From positions 78,631,454 through 78,695,453 of the forward strand of contig NC_061122.1 of the NCBI RefSeq assembly GCF_002878395.1: a DNA stretch of 64,000 nucleotides, written 5' to 3'. The number at the start of each line of letters is the position of its first letter. Within the stretch, counting starts at the first letter, position 1. The DNA is from Capsicum annuum (taxonomy: Eukaryota; Streptophyta; Magnoliopsida; Solanales; Solanaceae). Under the pieces are notes generated by a model that saw only the letters and a list, made by a program, of their open reading frames with translations, was not told the DNA's origin and did no database searches. Positions 48,151 to 59,200 of this stretch are shown here, piece after piece. The position numbers and the translations under genes are program-made.

Positions 48151-48175
48151 AACACAATGAGCAGTGTGTGATTTT

Positions 48176-48475
48176 CGCAAAATAGCAGCAAGCCCAAGAT
48201 CTCCAATTTTCTTCTCCAACACGTTTTCAAGAAACAGCTCTGCCACTGGATATGTTAAACCCTGGAAAATTAAGCCTAACAAAATTACACGCAGAACGTT
48301 ATGCTAGATTTGCCTTTACACAAGAGTAGTATGCAGTACTGGTATATGAATCGTGGGTGCATCTCTGAAGTTTTGGATAACAAGCCAGCGTTAATAGTAG
48401 GACTCATCAGAATGAGATGCAAATTAGGTCGTCGCGGAAGGAGGTCACGTAAAATTATCAAGAGAAAATGTTTTT
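48176..48475 (-). pseudogene. DExH-box RNA helicase fragment (two exons and an intron)
   Basis: The minus-strand exon 48475 to about 48355 reads LLIILRDLLPRRPNLHLILM then SPTINAGLLSK, the region of helicase motif III (usually SAT, here S-P-T), and after a frame shift DAPTIHIP. An intron-like stretch with GT..AG ends (acceptor at about 48262) precedes GLTYPVAELFLENVLEK, the segment that follows in plant DHX36/DExH1-type helicases. Such enzymes unwind RNA. The N-terminal ATP-binding motifs and C-terminal domains are absent. Retained intron boundaries argue for DNA-level copying and against an mRNA-derived retrocopy. Confidence 0.75.
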
Positions 48476-48762
48476 CCTTGTATTGATAAATGTTTCACAT
48501 TCATAAAGTAAGAAAACTCAAAAACATCTCCCTCAAGTCGTTCATAGGAAAGTAAGGTTCAGTAAAAGAATCAGAATGGATAAATATACAAAACACCCTC
48601 CCTCCTTCCTACATTCTTAGAACCAATTTATAATCACCTTCAGTCTAGACACTTGATTATCCAGCCCACGAGATTTGGTTGAATGGAACCCTCTGTTAAG
48701 ATAAATTTGGGTCATTACCAGGTAAGATCACAAAAATTGAACCAAATGCACAAGTGTCTTAC

Positions 48763-49070
48763 TTCCAACGTATGACTCTTTGTACTTTTCTCAATTAATC
48801 CAATTCCCTCAAGGACATTTGTGATGTCATAAATTCTTCTCTTTGCCACCTGTAGAACAAGAATTTTTATAAATTATCTCATATGAAATGAAAAGATCCA
48901 AATGAAGTGAAGAGAAAAGCACAAAATATTTTCTACTAATCTTACAAATCCATATTCATGAAACCATTATTAACATGTATCTTCTCCATACTACGATACA
49001 AGGGGAACTTCACCTCCAAAACATCTGCAGAATGGATCAAATCAAGTGTTCCATCATCAGTCTCCTGACC
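48763..49070 (-). pseudogene. E2F transcription factor DNA-binding domain fragment (two exons)
   Basis: Exon 49070-49014 encodes ETDDGTLDLIHSADVLE and ends at a GTGAAG donor. After an intron of about 165 bp ending CTACAG, exon 48849-48763 encodes [20 protein letters not shown], the hallmark [12 protein letters not shown] helix of the E2F winged-helix DNA-binding domain, and ends at a GTAAGA donor. E2F factors drive S-phase genes with DP partners. Only this slice of the gene is present. Frames across both exons appear open, so decay is slight. Confidence 0.8.
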
Positions 49071-49089
49071 CCAAAATCTTGTGTGATGT

Positions 49090-49555
49090 GTCTACATTTA
49101 GATATATGTATATTCCTCTTGGGGGTACTTAGACGAAGCTGCTAAATGTGTGGGTTATCTTCATATTTGTTGTCGTATGGCATGATCTGGAGTGGTACTG
49201 CTCCTGAATTTCATCAACCTCCACTTGTACTATTATATCAAACTTTGTCTTTATTTGGCTACATGTTGGTTATTGGCTTCAGGAAACTTCTTTCTTGGGC
49301 ATGGTTGACCTGCATAGTCTTTATACCAGAAATGATTGTAAAGTCAACAACAAATACTTTGAAGGTACTTTCATTTGAGTGTTAATTCAACTCCTTTTAC
49401 ACAATTAACTGAATAGTTTTCCCAACAAGTAAGTATATTTTGTCATGCCATGTTACTGACCTAATTGTACTCGCTAGGTGGAAAGTTATGTTGGCAAGTT
49501 TCTGTACCATGAACTTAGTGCTGTTGCCGGGGCTATCACACTCACTTTTCTAATG
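49090..49555 (+). pseudogene. GUP1-like MBOAT acyltransferase fragment (three exons)
   Basis: The plus strand shows exon 1 up to 49194 (YMYIPLGGT, stop, KLLNVWVIF and VVVWHDLEW, carrying the MBOAT-family conserved His), a GT..AG intron 49195-49282, exon 2 to 49364 (KLLSWAWLTCIVFIPEMIVK), a second intron, and exon 3 49478-49555 (VESYVGKFLYHELSAVAGAI, TLTFLM) ending at a GTATGC donor. This matches the plant homologues of yeast GUP1, multi-pass membrane-bound O-acyltransferases, from memory. There is a stop in exon 1 and the rest of the gene is missing. It is on the opposite strand to the adjoining E2F fragment. Confidence 0.75.
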
Positions 49556-49559
49556 GTAT

Positions 49560-50083
49560 GCTGCTAATATTTCAGGAGCGGAAAAGAAATAATGATTGCT
49601 TATCTTTATGCATGATCATACTAAAGTTATCCTATCATTTTATATATTTAACTATGTTAATAGTAATTTTTTTCTGAAGTACTAAACGAAGGTCAACATG
49701 ATATTTGACAGAAAAGAAAAAAAAGGAAAAGAAACACACTGGTGCTTCAGAATGATAAAGTTTTTCAATGGATAATTCAACATAGACTAAATGAAAGAAA
49801 GAGAACAGAGAAACTTTTTGGATTTTAATGCATACAATCAATTGAATAGCTGAATGCAACATCTGTTTTTGTAGTTCATTGGATTGTGTGTTGGTGGATA
49901 TAATTAGAAGCACTTAAGGACGAACCATTAAGTGCTTGAAAGGATGGTAGTCTTCTTGAACAACATCATCCTTCCCTTCATTTTTTTTTTTGAATAACTG
50001 TGGTGTCCGGGCCTCCTTCCCTTCACTACTATTCCTTTACTTATTCAAGTTTCCACTTTCTTCACCCAACATTCCCCACCCAC

Positions 50084-50114
<31 letters not shown>

Positions 50115-50294
50115 ACCTTTGGTCTCTTTGGGCCATTGGAACAGCAGAAGGGAGAAGGGAAAGTAGATATTCCAAGGAGCATACAGCAAAATGAACTTTT
50201 GTGTATCTAAAAGTCAAATAATGATTGTCCTTTAGCTGCTTAAGGATTCAAAGCATCATATTAAATTTTCGTATGAAAGCACTTTGTGCGCAGG
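49560..50294. other. Non-coding stretch with poly-C tract
   Basis: No gene was recognised. A run of 22 C (50083-50104) is followed by 11 A, and a T-run lies at about 49980-49991. A sequence of this kind is prone to slippage and to assembly error. Confidence 0.6.
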
Positions 50295-50299
50295 TTAAA
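50295..50299. repeat. Target site duplication TTAAA, left
   Basis: TTAAA here equals TTAAA at 53048-53052, directly flanking the solo LTR. Confidence 0.9.
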
Positions 50300-53047
50300 T
50301 GTAAGACCCCGCAAAGTTCCCTTGTAGTCCGAGCCTTAGAGCGTGTCAAGTGAAGTGTAATTCTGGCCCTAAAAGATTGAGAAGAGACTTACCAAGTGAT
50401 TGGTGTTTAAACCATATAGAATTTTCTCAAATTAGACCTTTTGTCATGTAGAGAATTGAATTATCTTTCCAACGATACCAATTTCGTCCAAATCCGATAT
50501 CGAGGTGAGAAGTTATGGCCGTTTTACCGAGAGTTGTCGGAATTGCCCAGGTGCGACGGACGATCCGACGGCCCGTCGAGTCTGCGACGGCCCGTCGCAA
50601 CCAAGGTAGTAACTCCCTTTTCTAGACCACGTGCGACGACTAAGACGACGGACCGTCAAGGATGTGACGGACTGTCGCTAGGACCGTCGCGTTGAGGCAG
50701 TGTGGTGTCACTCTGGCCATCGTGCGACGAACAATCTGACGAACCGTTGAACTTGCGATAGACCGTTGCTCCGACCGTCGCATCAAGGCAGTGTGTCCCA
50801 TTCCTAGCCAACATGCGATGGACGACCCGACGGACCGTCGGACTTGCGACGGACCGTCGCAGCCTCCGTTCAGTGTTTTAACTCGTTTTAACAAGGGGCT
50901 TTTGGGTCTTTTCCCTTTTAACTCTCATATATATTCCAAACAAACTTGATAACCTCATTATCTCCTAAAACATCCAAAGTCTAGGGTTTCTCCCTCGAGA
51001 GCAAATCTAAAACCCTTCTCCAAGAAATCCAAGAACTCACCATGGATTCATAAATTGAGTTGAGATCTGAGTTCCCCAAGTTCAAGGGTTGCAAGAACCC
51101 TCTCTCAAGAGTAAGAAGAAGAGTTTAGAGCAAGCTTGTTCATCCAATTTTATAATCTAAGGTATGTGGGGTTTTGAACAAGGATAATCCTTTCATCCTT
51201 GTGCTCAAATGCTTATTTATACTATGATTTTCTGCAATTTATGAGATTTTACATGAAATTGAATTGGGGGTTTTCACCCATTATTATTGGTTGCAAGCTT
51301 TTGATGTTTCGCATTAATTGAGAGTCTAATGACATGATTTTTACATGTTTTCTTGAGAAATTATAGCTGGATCTATACCCCATGATTTTAATCCTTGAGA
51401 AGTTAATAGTTGAAATGTTTGAGTATATGAAGTATATGAGTATGTTGAGATTTTGAGATAAATTGCTGAAATTTCCAGATTCCTACATGAGTTATGAATC
51501 TATATGCTATCTATTATGCTTTTGATGACTTTTAACTTGAGATTGAATTATGGGTTATTAAGCCCTACTTGAGACTTGAGATTTTATGAACTCTTGTGCT
51601 ATAAGCACCCATGATTTGAGTATTCTGATATTATTGAGAAATGTTTTGACCTAATGGCCATTGAGTTTTAAAATCCACTCTACTACATGAGATTACCTAT
51701 TTGATTATTGGGTTCGTGGTGAACCATGAGATTATTTATAAAAGTGGATTTTTACGAGATGAGCGTAGATAATCTAAAGAGAGTAGTATTTAGCACCGTG
51801 CGGGTAAGATACTATGGTTTCTTACCCAAAAACTACGTGCCACCGTAGGTTGGGCCTGAGGCCGAGTTTATGATTATTATTGAGCCTAAGGCCGAGTTGA
51901 TATTGGGCCCGAGGCTGAGTTTGTTTAGTGATCACTGCTTGGCAAGAGTATGACGCCTCTCCCCAACGTGAGGTCTCTTTCTTAGGAGGACAAGACGTTG
52001 GACTCCATGTAGCTCGCATGGTTTATGTCGGTTAAGAGAATCTCCCTTGACATTTAAACTTTGAGATCAGTTACTCCCTAAACTAAAGTATTTTTCCATT
52101 GAGATAAGATATTTTCCTTTAAAACTAAAATAATTTCCCTTGATATGAGTATTTTTCCCTAAAGCTTGAAATGAGATATTTTCCTAACGTGAATGAAATG
52201 CCTTCAAGTATGTTCCAAAGTTATATGATTTCAAATTCCAAGTATTTGAGTTCAAAAGAGTTACGAGTTCTTGAGCATTAGAGAAGTTTTACTCTCCATG
52301 AGACATATGAACAAGTTGAAAGTATTGTTTAAAGTTTCCTTTAGCTTATGGGTAATGAGAATAAGAGAAGATTACCGATTTCAAAGTTAAACTATGATGA
52401 CTCACGAGATTGTGTTACATGTTCCATTTTACATGATTCATGAGCTTTACATTTTATACTTATTCAAGCCATGTGAGTCATTACTTATTGCATATATGAT
52501 TTGATTAAAGAGTATTGATGTTGTTTTATATAAATGCATGCACCCCCACATACTTCGTACATTCCCAAGTGCTGATCCACATATACGTCTATGTGCTACA
52601 TTGTCTTATAATATAGGTTCAGGTGCTCAGTCTCAGCCTCGTCAGTGACTTTCGAGTACCTCTGTCTACATCCCTACAGTGGTGAGTCCTCATGGTTTGA
52701 GTACCTATCGTCAGATATTTCAGTATTTGAGAGACTATGTTATTACTTTCAGTTCATTTCGAGTCAGTTGGGGATCTGTCCCAATGGCTCTCTAGTTCAT
52801 GGATTAGTAGAGGCTTTGTCAGACTAGTTATCAGATTGCGGTTGTGTTGAGGTTTCCAGTATTGTGGTTGTTTGGACCGAGCATTTTCTCCGTATTTCCT
52901 TTCATATGATATGACTATGCTAGTGTTTTAATTATTTCATCTTGAAATGAGTGTTATTAGTTGAAACAGGCTCAAAGGGTTAGCTTGGGGCTACTTGTAG
53001 CCTTAAGCACTGTGTGACGTCCCGGGAGGCGATTTCGGGTCGTTACA
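50300..53047 (+). mobile_element. Solo LTR of a Del/Tekay-type Ty3 element
   Basis: The 2748 bp sequence starts TGTAAGACCCCG and ends TTCGGGTCGTTACA, with the perfect 5-bp duplication TTAAA on both sides and no internal domain. This is what recombination between the two LTRs of one inserted element leaves behind. It interrupts the captured-gene block between the MBOAT and GatB fragments. The palindrome-rich island is at 50545-50870. Confidence 0.92.
50545..50870. repeat. CGACGGACCGTCG palindrome array in the solo LTR
   Basis: Three to four imperfect units of about 90-100 bp carry (G)CGACGGACCGTCG or variants in pairs, separated by words such as AAGGCAGTGTG. The island is GC-rich inside an AT-rich LTR. 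Confidence 0.75.
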
Positions 53048-53052
53048 TTAAA
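53048..53052. repeat. Target site duplication TTAAA, right
   Basis: Partner of 50295-50299. Confidence 0.9.
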
Positions 53053-53149
53053 CCTTTACGAAATAACACCAGCTAATAGATTTTAGTAATGGAGTGTCCA
53101 CATGCCAATAAAGTTGTATAAGCAGAACCTGACGATGAGAAGCACTTAC

Positions 53150-53322
53150 ATTGTTGTCATTGGCAAGAAACAGGACATCTTGCATGCTTAGGCCAATTTT
53201 CTTATACCTCCGACACTTATCTTCTGGAAGTTCAGGCAATGACTCACGGATACTGTCCACATACTCCTTAGTGAGAGTAACTCCAGGAAGATCAGGTTCA
53301 GGGAAATAACGATAGTCAGCAA
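53150..53322 (-). pseudogene. GatB (glutamyl-tRNA amidotransferase subunit B) exon fragment
   Basis: The minus strand reads [20 protein letters not shown], then [20 protein letters not shown] and [16 protein letters not shown], ending at a GTAAGTGC donor. The [11 protein letters not shown] motif is characteristic of GatB, the organellar subunit that with GatA and GatC converts Glu-tRNA(Gln) to Gln-tRNA(Gln). Only this exon is present; upstream sequence has no GatB similarity that I can see. The frame is open, which suggests recent capture. Confidence 0.85.
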
Positions 53323-53693
53323 ATAATAAACTTCATATGTATGAACTTCTTTATTGTTTTGACAGAAAAACGACAAAAGATTATCACTTGGATTACTTCA
53401 TAGTGATGCCGAAATTTAGGATTCATAGTTTAGTACGTAATAAAAATTATAAACATGAACAAAGTTGAAGGACACAGGGGAGGTATAATCGTTTTACATA
53501 TTTCAATTTAATAAAGATACAACCAAGAATCTTACCTTCTCTAGAACTTTTTATATGTGGACACAAGGATTTTTTTTGACTACTCATATGATCCCAGTAA
53601 CTGAAAACCTAAACATCAGTTTGCCCATCCTTCAACACCATGAAAACAAAGCACACGCAAACACAAATAATAAAAATTCCATTTACCAGGAGC

Positions 53694-53815
53694 CACGATG
53701 GTAGCTGTTGATGGAACTATTGAATCATTTCTCTTAGGCGCAGCATTCATTGGCTTCACTAACGAACGTCTCCGAGAATTCAAAGCAGTTGACAAGTTAT
53801 CCAAATGGGATACTA
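53694..53815 (-). pseudogene. Exon-like fragment of unknown gene
   Basis: The minus strand has an acceptor-like TTTTGTAG at about 53816, an open stretch (LDNLSTALNSRRRSLVKPMN, AAPKRNDSIVPSTATIVAPG) and a GTAAATGG donor at 53693. Sequence up to 54100 could be 5' leader and intron. I do not recognise the protein. Confidence 0.45.
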
Positions 53816-54289
53816 CAAAATACCAAACATAATAACAAAAACTCCATATCTAAAAATGAACCTCAGAATCTTTGAACCCAGATGCAAAATTTCTCCACAA
53901 AATGGAAAAAATTGAAATTTTGAAGGGAACAACAACTTTAAAAATCTGCAAATAACCCACAAATTTGTACTCTCAACAAAGCATGAAGAAAAATAGGAAA
54001 AACAGAATTGTAACAACAAACATTACCTAAGATGAATTTATTTGGAGGAAGAATCGGAGCTGAGAAATTTTTATCCTAGAAAATGTTTTCCTCGACAAAA
54101 AGAAAAGTTTATTTCTTACATGTTTTGTTTATGCTTGGTTGATAGATGGAAAATATGTTTTAGTATTTGATCGGTGAATGAAAAGATATTTTTTAAAAAA
54201 TATATTTTAATATTTAGCTAAAGCGTTAAAATATATTTTAAAATTTTTTTAAAAAATAAATTAAAAAAATTAAAATTTTTTGGGAAGGA

Positions 54290-54712
54290 GTTGTTAGGTG
54301 GGTGGGTGGGGTGTCAGAATAGGTAGTAGGGGTGAGATAAAAGAAATTTTAATTTTTTTATTAAAAATAAAAATAGGGGTAGTAGGATCTGTGCGGGGGG
54401 ATGGGAAAAAAATTGAAAATTAAAAAAATATAAAATTTTGAGGTTGTTGGGGGAGGGGATGGGAGAGGGGATGGTAAGGGGGAGGGAGGATAGGGGTGTA
54501 GAGTAAGAGAAAAGTTTGAATTTTTTAATAAAATATAGATATTATGTTTGGAAGAGGGGCTAGTAGGAGTAGGGGTGAGGTGGGTAGGCGATGGACTACG
54601 AAAAAATTTTAAATACTTTTTAAAACAATTGAATTTTGGGAGTGGTGGTGGGGGTAAGTGTAGGGGATAGGGGTAGTGTCAGGGTGATAGGGTATTAGGG
54701 GTGGGGTAGATA
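54290..54712 (+). repeat. G-rich/AT-rich alternating repeat
   Basis: Irregular units of roughly 100-120 bp alternate G-rich segments (GGGGAGGGGATGGGAGAGGGG at 54450-54470 and similar) with AT-rich AATTTTTTAATAAAA-like segments. Nearly all G lies on the plus strand. Confidence 0.65.
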
Positions 54713-54941
54713 ATTTTGAAAATTGTATGAACATTTCAACTTTAAAGTGAGGTTGAAAGAGAGTTTTGAAAAATATTTTCTTACTTTCTGAAGGAAGTCA
54801 TTTTCCTTAGATTTAAGGAAAATATGTTGGTTTGGAAAACATTTTTCAAAACATATAAGTCAACTAAACATAAGAAAATTGGAAAATATTTTCTGAAAAA
54901 TGTTTTCCTTCATACCAAACACACCCATAATATAAAATATA

Positions 54942-54997
54942 AGTAAAGATTTAGGGTACTACTAATTTGTCTTTTGTGGTACTACCAAACCTTTACT
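54942..54997. repeat. Small palindromic element, copy 2
   Basis: AGTAAAGATTTAGGGTACT .. GTGGTACTACCAAACCTTTACT, related to the copies at 44078 and 63740. Immediately right is an (AAT)n tract and then the pararetrovirus. Confidence 0.6.
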
Positions 54998-54998
54998 A

Positions 54999-55003
<5 letters not shown>

Positions 55004-55035
<32 letters not shown>

Positions 55036-55089
55036 TAATAGAAATAATAACTTTTAGTAGAAAATAAATATAATATAATAATAATATGT
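55004..55089. repeat. (AAT)n / AT-rich microsatellite left of copy D
   Basis: About nine ATA/AAT units are followed by degenerate AT-rich repeats that run to the start of viral sequence at 55090. Confidence 0.85.
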
Positions 55090-55236
55090 AAATCTACCTC
55101 TTCGAGTTTTGTACTTTTAGTACTTACTTCTCCCATATCCATAGTTAGAAGAGTCTTATATCTATGCTAAACATCTTCACCTCACCGAACATATTTACTA
55201 TGAAAATTCACAGGCTCTGATACCATTTACAGGATC
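55090..55236 (-). mobile_element. Inverted pararetroviral leader and movement-protein start
   Basis: On the minus strand this 147 bp piece runs from just before the primer site through the downstream leader arm into the first codons of the movement protein (STKSTKLEEVDL, preceded by in-frame ATGs). The rest of copy D is on the plus strand, so this piece is inverted relative to the gene it should precede, with the switch at about 55236. Confidence 0.75.
55213..55225 (-). other. tRNA-Met primer-binding site in the inverted leader
   Basis: The minus strand reads TGGTATCAGAGCC, the exact consensus complement of tRNAi-Met. Confidence 0.8.
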
Positions 55237-56243
55237 TACTGAATAAATGGACTATTCCTAAAGTTGAATTAAAAACCATATATGAATATGAATTTTTTGA
55301 TAAAATAAAACATAAACAGATTATTAAAACAACAGAACAATCTCTTGCTTTAAATGCTGATGAACAGACTCTTCAACTCCTAAATAAGCGTGATATTGAT
55401 ATTTTTAAACGTAATTATAATTATATGCATATTGACTTAGTTCAAATTGCCTTTCGGCCTCTAACTCTAAAGGGTCTTCCCGAAACTTTTTTAGCAGCTT
55501 TGCGTGATGCTAGAAACTTGAATTTTCGAAAATCCTTAATGGGATCTATTGAATCTACTCTTGCTTATGGTCCTGTATATTTTAATACTCAACCAAATTT
55601 ACAATTATCTTTGACTGATGCAAATATTCTTCATGCTCTAACATTAAATGTTAAAACTCATGGATATGATTATGCCCCTGGATCTGAACTTATAGGATTA
55701 TCTTACCGCATATATTATCGATTATTATCAACTCTAAATCCTCGATGTAAGTTGATTGATGATAATTCTGACTGCACTATGCTTATTGAAACTAATTTTA
55801 TAAAATCTAGGGTTACTACCCGAAGACCTATTAGATGGGATGAAATTGATTTTCCCCAAACTTGGATATTAAATTCAGTCACTTCCCCAAAACAATTGGC
55901 GAAAGACGTGACTAATTCAGAATTAACTCAAGTGACTCAAAACTCTGATGGGCGAGTTTGTCTACAATTCGATAGCAATCCTCCTGTCTATAGAAATTCT
56001 TTTTCTTTACCACGAAGGCTCCCTTCAATACATCATATTTCTCCGATTGAACCAGCTGAACCCAATTATGGACTGGCTAGGAATCGAGCGGCATCTTTGC
56101 ATACTATTAATTCTGCAGATTCGCACATTACACCTAAAGGTGTAGAAAAGATAAAAATTAATTCAAAAACTAATATAGTTCAAGATTTTGATAATGAAAA
56201 TCCTACTCCATCTGAAATGGATTTTGACATAAATTCTGTTTAA
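55236..56243 (+). pseudogene. Movement protein (copy D)
   Basis: The frame is open from about 55221 to the TAA at 56241-56243; the first in-frame ATG is at 55425, but homology starts at 55236 (LLNKWTIPKVELK). It carries the 30K-superfamily pattern of Caulimoviridae movement proteins (LTLKGLPETFLAALRD, GPVYFNTQPNLQLSL, LGLSYRIYYRLL-like) and a serine/proline-rich tail with HHISPIEPAEP. Such proteins form tubules through plasmodesmata for cell-to-cell spread. Its own start is displaced into the inverted fragment to the left, so it is N-terminally broken although the body is intact. The stop is followed two bases later by the next ATG. Confidence 0.85.
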
Positions 56244-56245
56244 CT

Positions 56246-59200
56246 ATGATGACACAACTTATTGATTTTAGTCCTGGTTCTCAGGCAAGAAAATATATTC
56301 AGAAAGAAATTTTTTTCTGAAAAATGGAAAACTTTTAGGACATGGTTTTTTGAAACTTATACTCCTGATGAATTAAAAAATATTTCAGAAGAATTCTATG
56401 AAATTTGTGCTTTACATAATAAAATTATTTTTTTTGTCCCATGGTTCATATCTGCATATTTACCGTCCTATGTCAAAATAATCGAAAGATCTTATCAAAA
56501 TTCTGATAGATCAATTACTCAAGCACTCTACCCTCCTCAGTCTTCCTTTATATTACCCAATAATACTGGCATGACTTTTTCTGCTTTTCAAAAGTTTGTC
56601 AGTGAAGATGTGGGAAAAATTACTGTTTCTGAAATAAATAACCTTATCGCCCAAAATAATTATTTAAGTCTTTATGTTAAGGTTTTAGGCGAACACATTT
56701 CCTCTCTTGATAAAAAACTAGACGAGTTAATCGAGTTAGTTAACAAACTTAGCTCTTAGATGAATTCCTCTAACATTCCTTCTACTTCCAAAATCACTGA
56801 TAAAGACGAATATATTCTATCAAAACCTTGTATTCAAAGACCTCCTGAAATAGACGGATTTGAAAAGGTTTCTCAATTAGACCAATTAGAAAAACTCTTA
56901 GATAAAAAATTCTCTCGTTTAAACATTCAACCCCTTAATATTTCTGATGATTTTGTACAAAATCTTGAGTCCAATTTTGCTGAGAATATTGATTCTGCTG
57001 AAAATCCTGGCATTATAATCTCTTCCGAGCTTAATAAGCTCAAAGGAATGATTAAAAAACAACCTGGCAAGAAGTATGCTGATATTCCCCGTATGTCTAC
57101 TGCATATTATCCACGCCCAACTCCTCAAGATGTTCTGATAGAGGAAAGGGAATGAAATCAGACAAATACTTCTTATAGTGGAGAAGCCATTTATGAATGG
57201 AATATTGACGGATTATCTGACCGACAAATCTCTATTCTTATTCATCGAATGTCCATGTATGCTACTATTGCCACAGCCACTACTTCGCCAGAAAATAGGG
57301 CTAATCGTACTGACCAAACAATTTGTAAAATGATTGTTGCGGGATTTACTGGCCAACTTCGAGGCTGGTGGGATAATTTCCTTGATGATACTAAACGCGA
57401 GGCTATTTTTAACGCCACCAATGATCAACCCGGAAAAGACAATCTAGGGCGACCTCTTCGGGCAGGACGTTCGGATGCTGTCTATACCCTTATGCTGACA
57501 ATTATTGAACATTTTGGAGGAAGATTTACCAATCAATATGAAAACATTAGAACTCTGCTTAATGGGTTAAAATGTAGACACTTAGGTGAATTCCGATGGT
57601 ATAAAGACACCTTTCTTAGTAGGGTTATGGATTTACCCGAAAGTAAGTATGACCATTGGAAAGCTAAATTCATTGATGGCCTTCCACCCTTATTTACTGA
57701 AAGAGTTAGAAAAACCCTTCGAGGATCTTATGGAGAAGTCCAGTATTCAGAAAAGACTTATGGTCAGCTTATTGTAGCTTGTACTCAAGAAGGCTTAGCC
57801 CTCTGTAACGAGTTGAAATTAGCTAGACAGATTAAGCTTGATAAACTCAGAGAAAAATCCCAATTAGGGGACTTTTGCGAGCAATTTGGTATGGATAAAC
57901 CCTTTGTACGAAAACCGCAAAAGTATTCTAAGTCTTCTAAACCCTATAGAAATAAACGTTCTAGACATAGAAGCAAGGAAGAACGTGAGGCTCGAAAATC
58001 CTTCCGTAAGTCTACTAGATTCACAAAAAATCGATCAAAAAGAGATTTAGCCAAAATTAAATGCTATAAGTGTAACCAGTATGGCCATATAGCTCCTAAC
58101 TGCAAATTACAAAAACTCAAGTCCTTAGGACTTTCTGAAGAAGTTCATGACCAAGTCTATAATTTATTATATATCTCTGATTCCGAATCTGATTCTACTT
58201 CTGAAAATGATTTTGAATTACCTAATTCTGATAGTGAGCTCGATCAGATTAATAAATGTAATGACTGTGATAATGATGTTTGCAATTGTGATGAAATAAT
58301 GTATAAACTTCAAGCGCAATTCGTAGATCTTGATTTAAATGTTCAAACTCTTACTGCTGAAAATGTTCTCGAATTACTAAAAGAAGTTACTGATGACAAA
58401 CTGCGTGAAAAGATCCTTCATTTTGCTACTCAAAAAACTTCTGCTAATACTAGTACTTCTAAAGATAACTCTTTTGATAATCTTCCCACGTCTTATTCCC
58501 TAGCTGAAGTAAATCGACGTCTTGCTTTAAATAAAACCCCCGGTAGAGATACTACCTTTAATGATTTAAAAATCGAAGTTGAGCAATTGAAAAAGGAGAT
58601 TATTTCTTTAAAACAAAACCAAATGATCTCAGATCATAGAATTTTGAAAATTGAAGAAAAAATTATTGATACTTCCGAAGTATCTTTTGCTTCAAAAGGA
58701 AAAGAAAAAGATTTCGAACACTCTGAAAATTCTGAAATTAATAAATTCAGTCCAGCAGAAGATTTGAAAAAAGATTATTTCTTGGGAATGATGCAAATTG
58801 TTACTGCTCATAAGTGGTATATAAACTGCACTATTTTGATAAATAAGGAATTTTCTGTTACCAATATTGCTATGATTGATAGTGGTGCTGATGTTAGTTG
58901 TATTCAAGAAGGATTAATCCCAACCAGGTATTTTGAAAAAACCACTCATATAATAAAATCTGCATCTGGTCATGCTCTTGATATCAATTATAAATTGCCA
59001 AATACTCATATCTGCCGAGACAGAGTCTGCATTCCACATTTCTTCTTTTTAGTAAAAAATCAGCTTTATCCTCTTATTATTTTAGGAACACCATTTATAA
59101 ATGCTATTTATCCGTATACTCATATTGATGCAAATGGTTTTAAGGATACTTATAAGGACAAACAAATTTCTTATCCTTTTGTTACTCATCCTGTAACCAG

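Noticed and set aside
50441..50894. Two 84-codon frames on opposite strands in the solo LTR
   Set aside because: They translate the CGACGGACCGTCG repeat array and have repeat-like composition (DGPS.., RRS..). Not genes.
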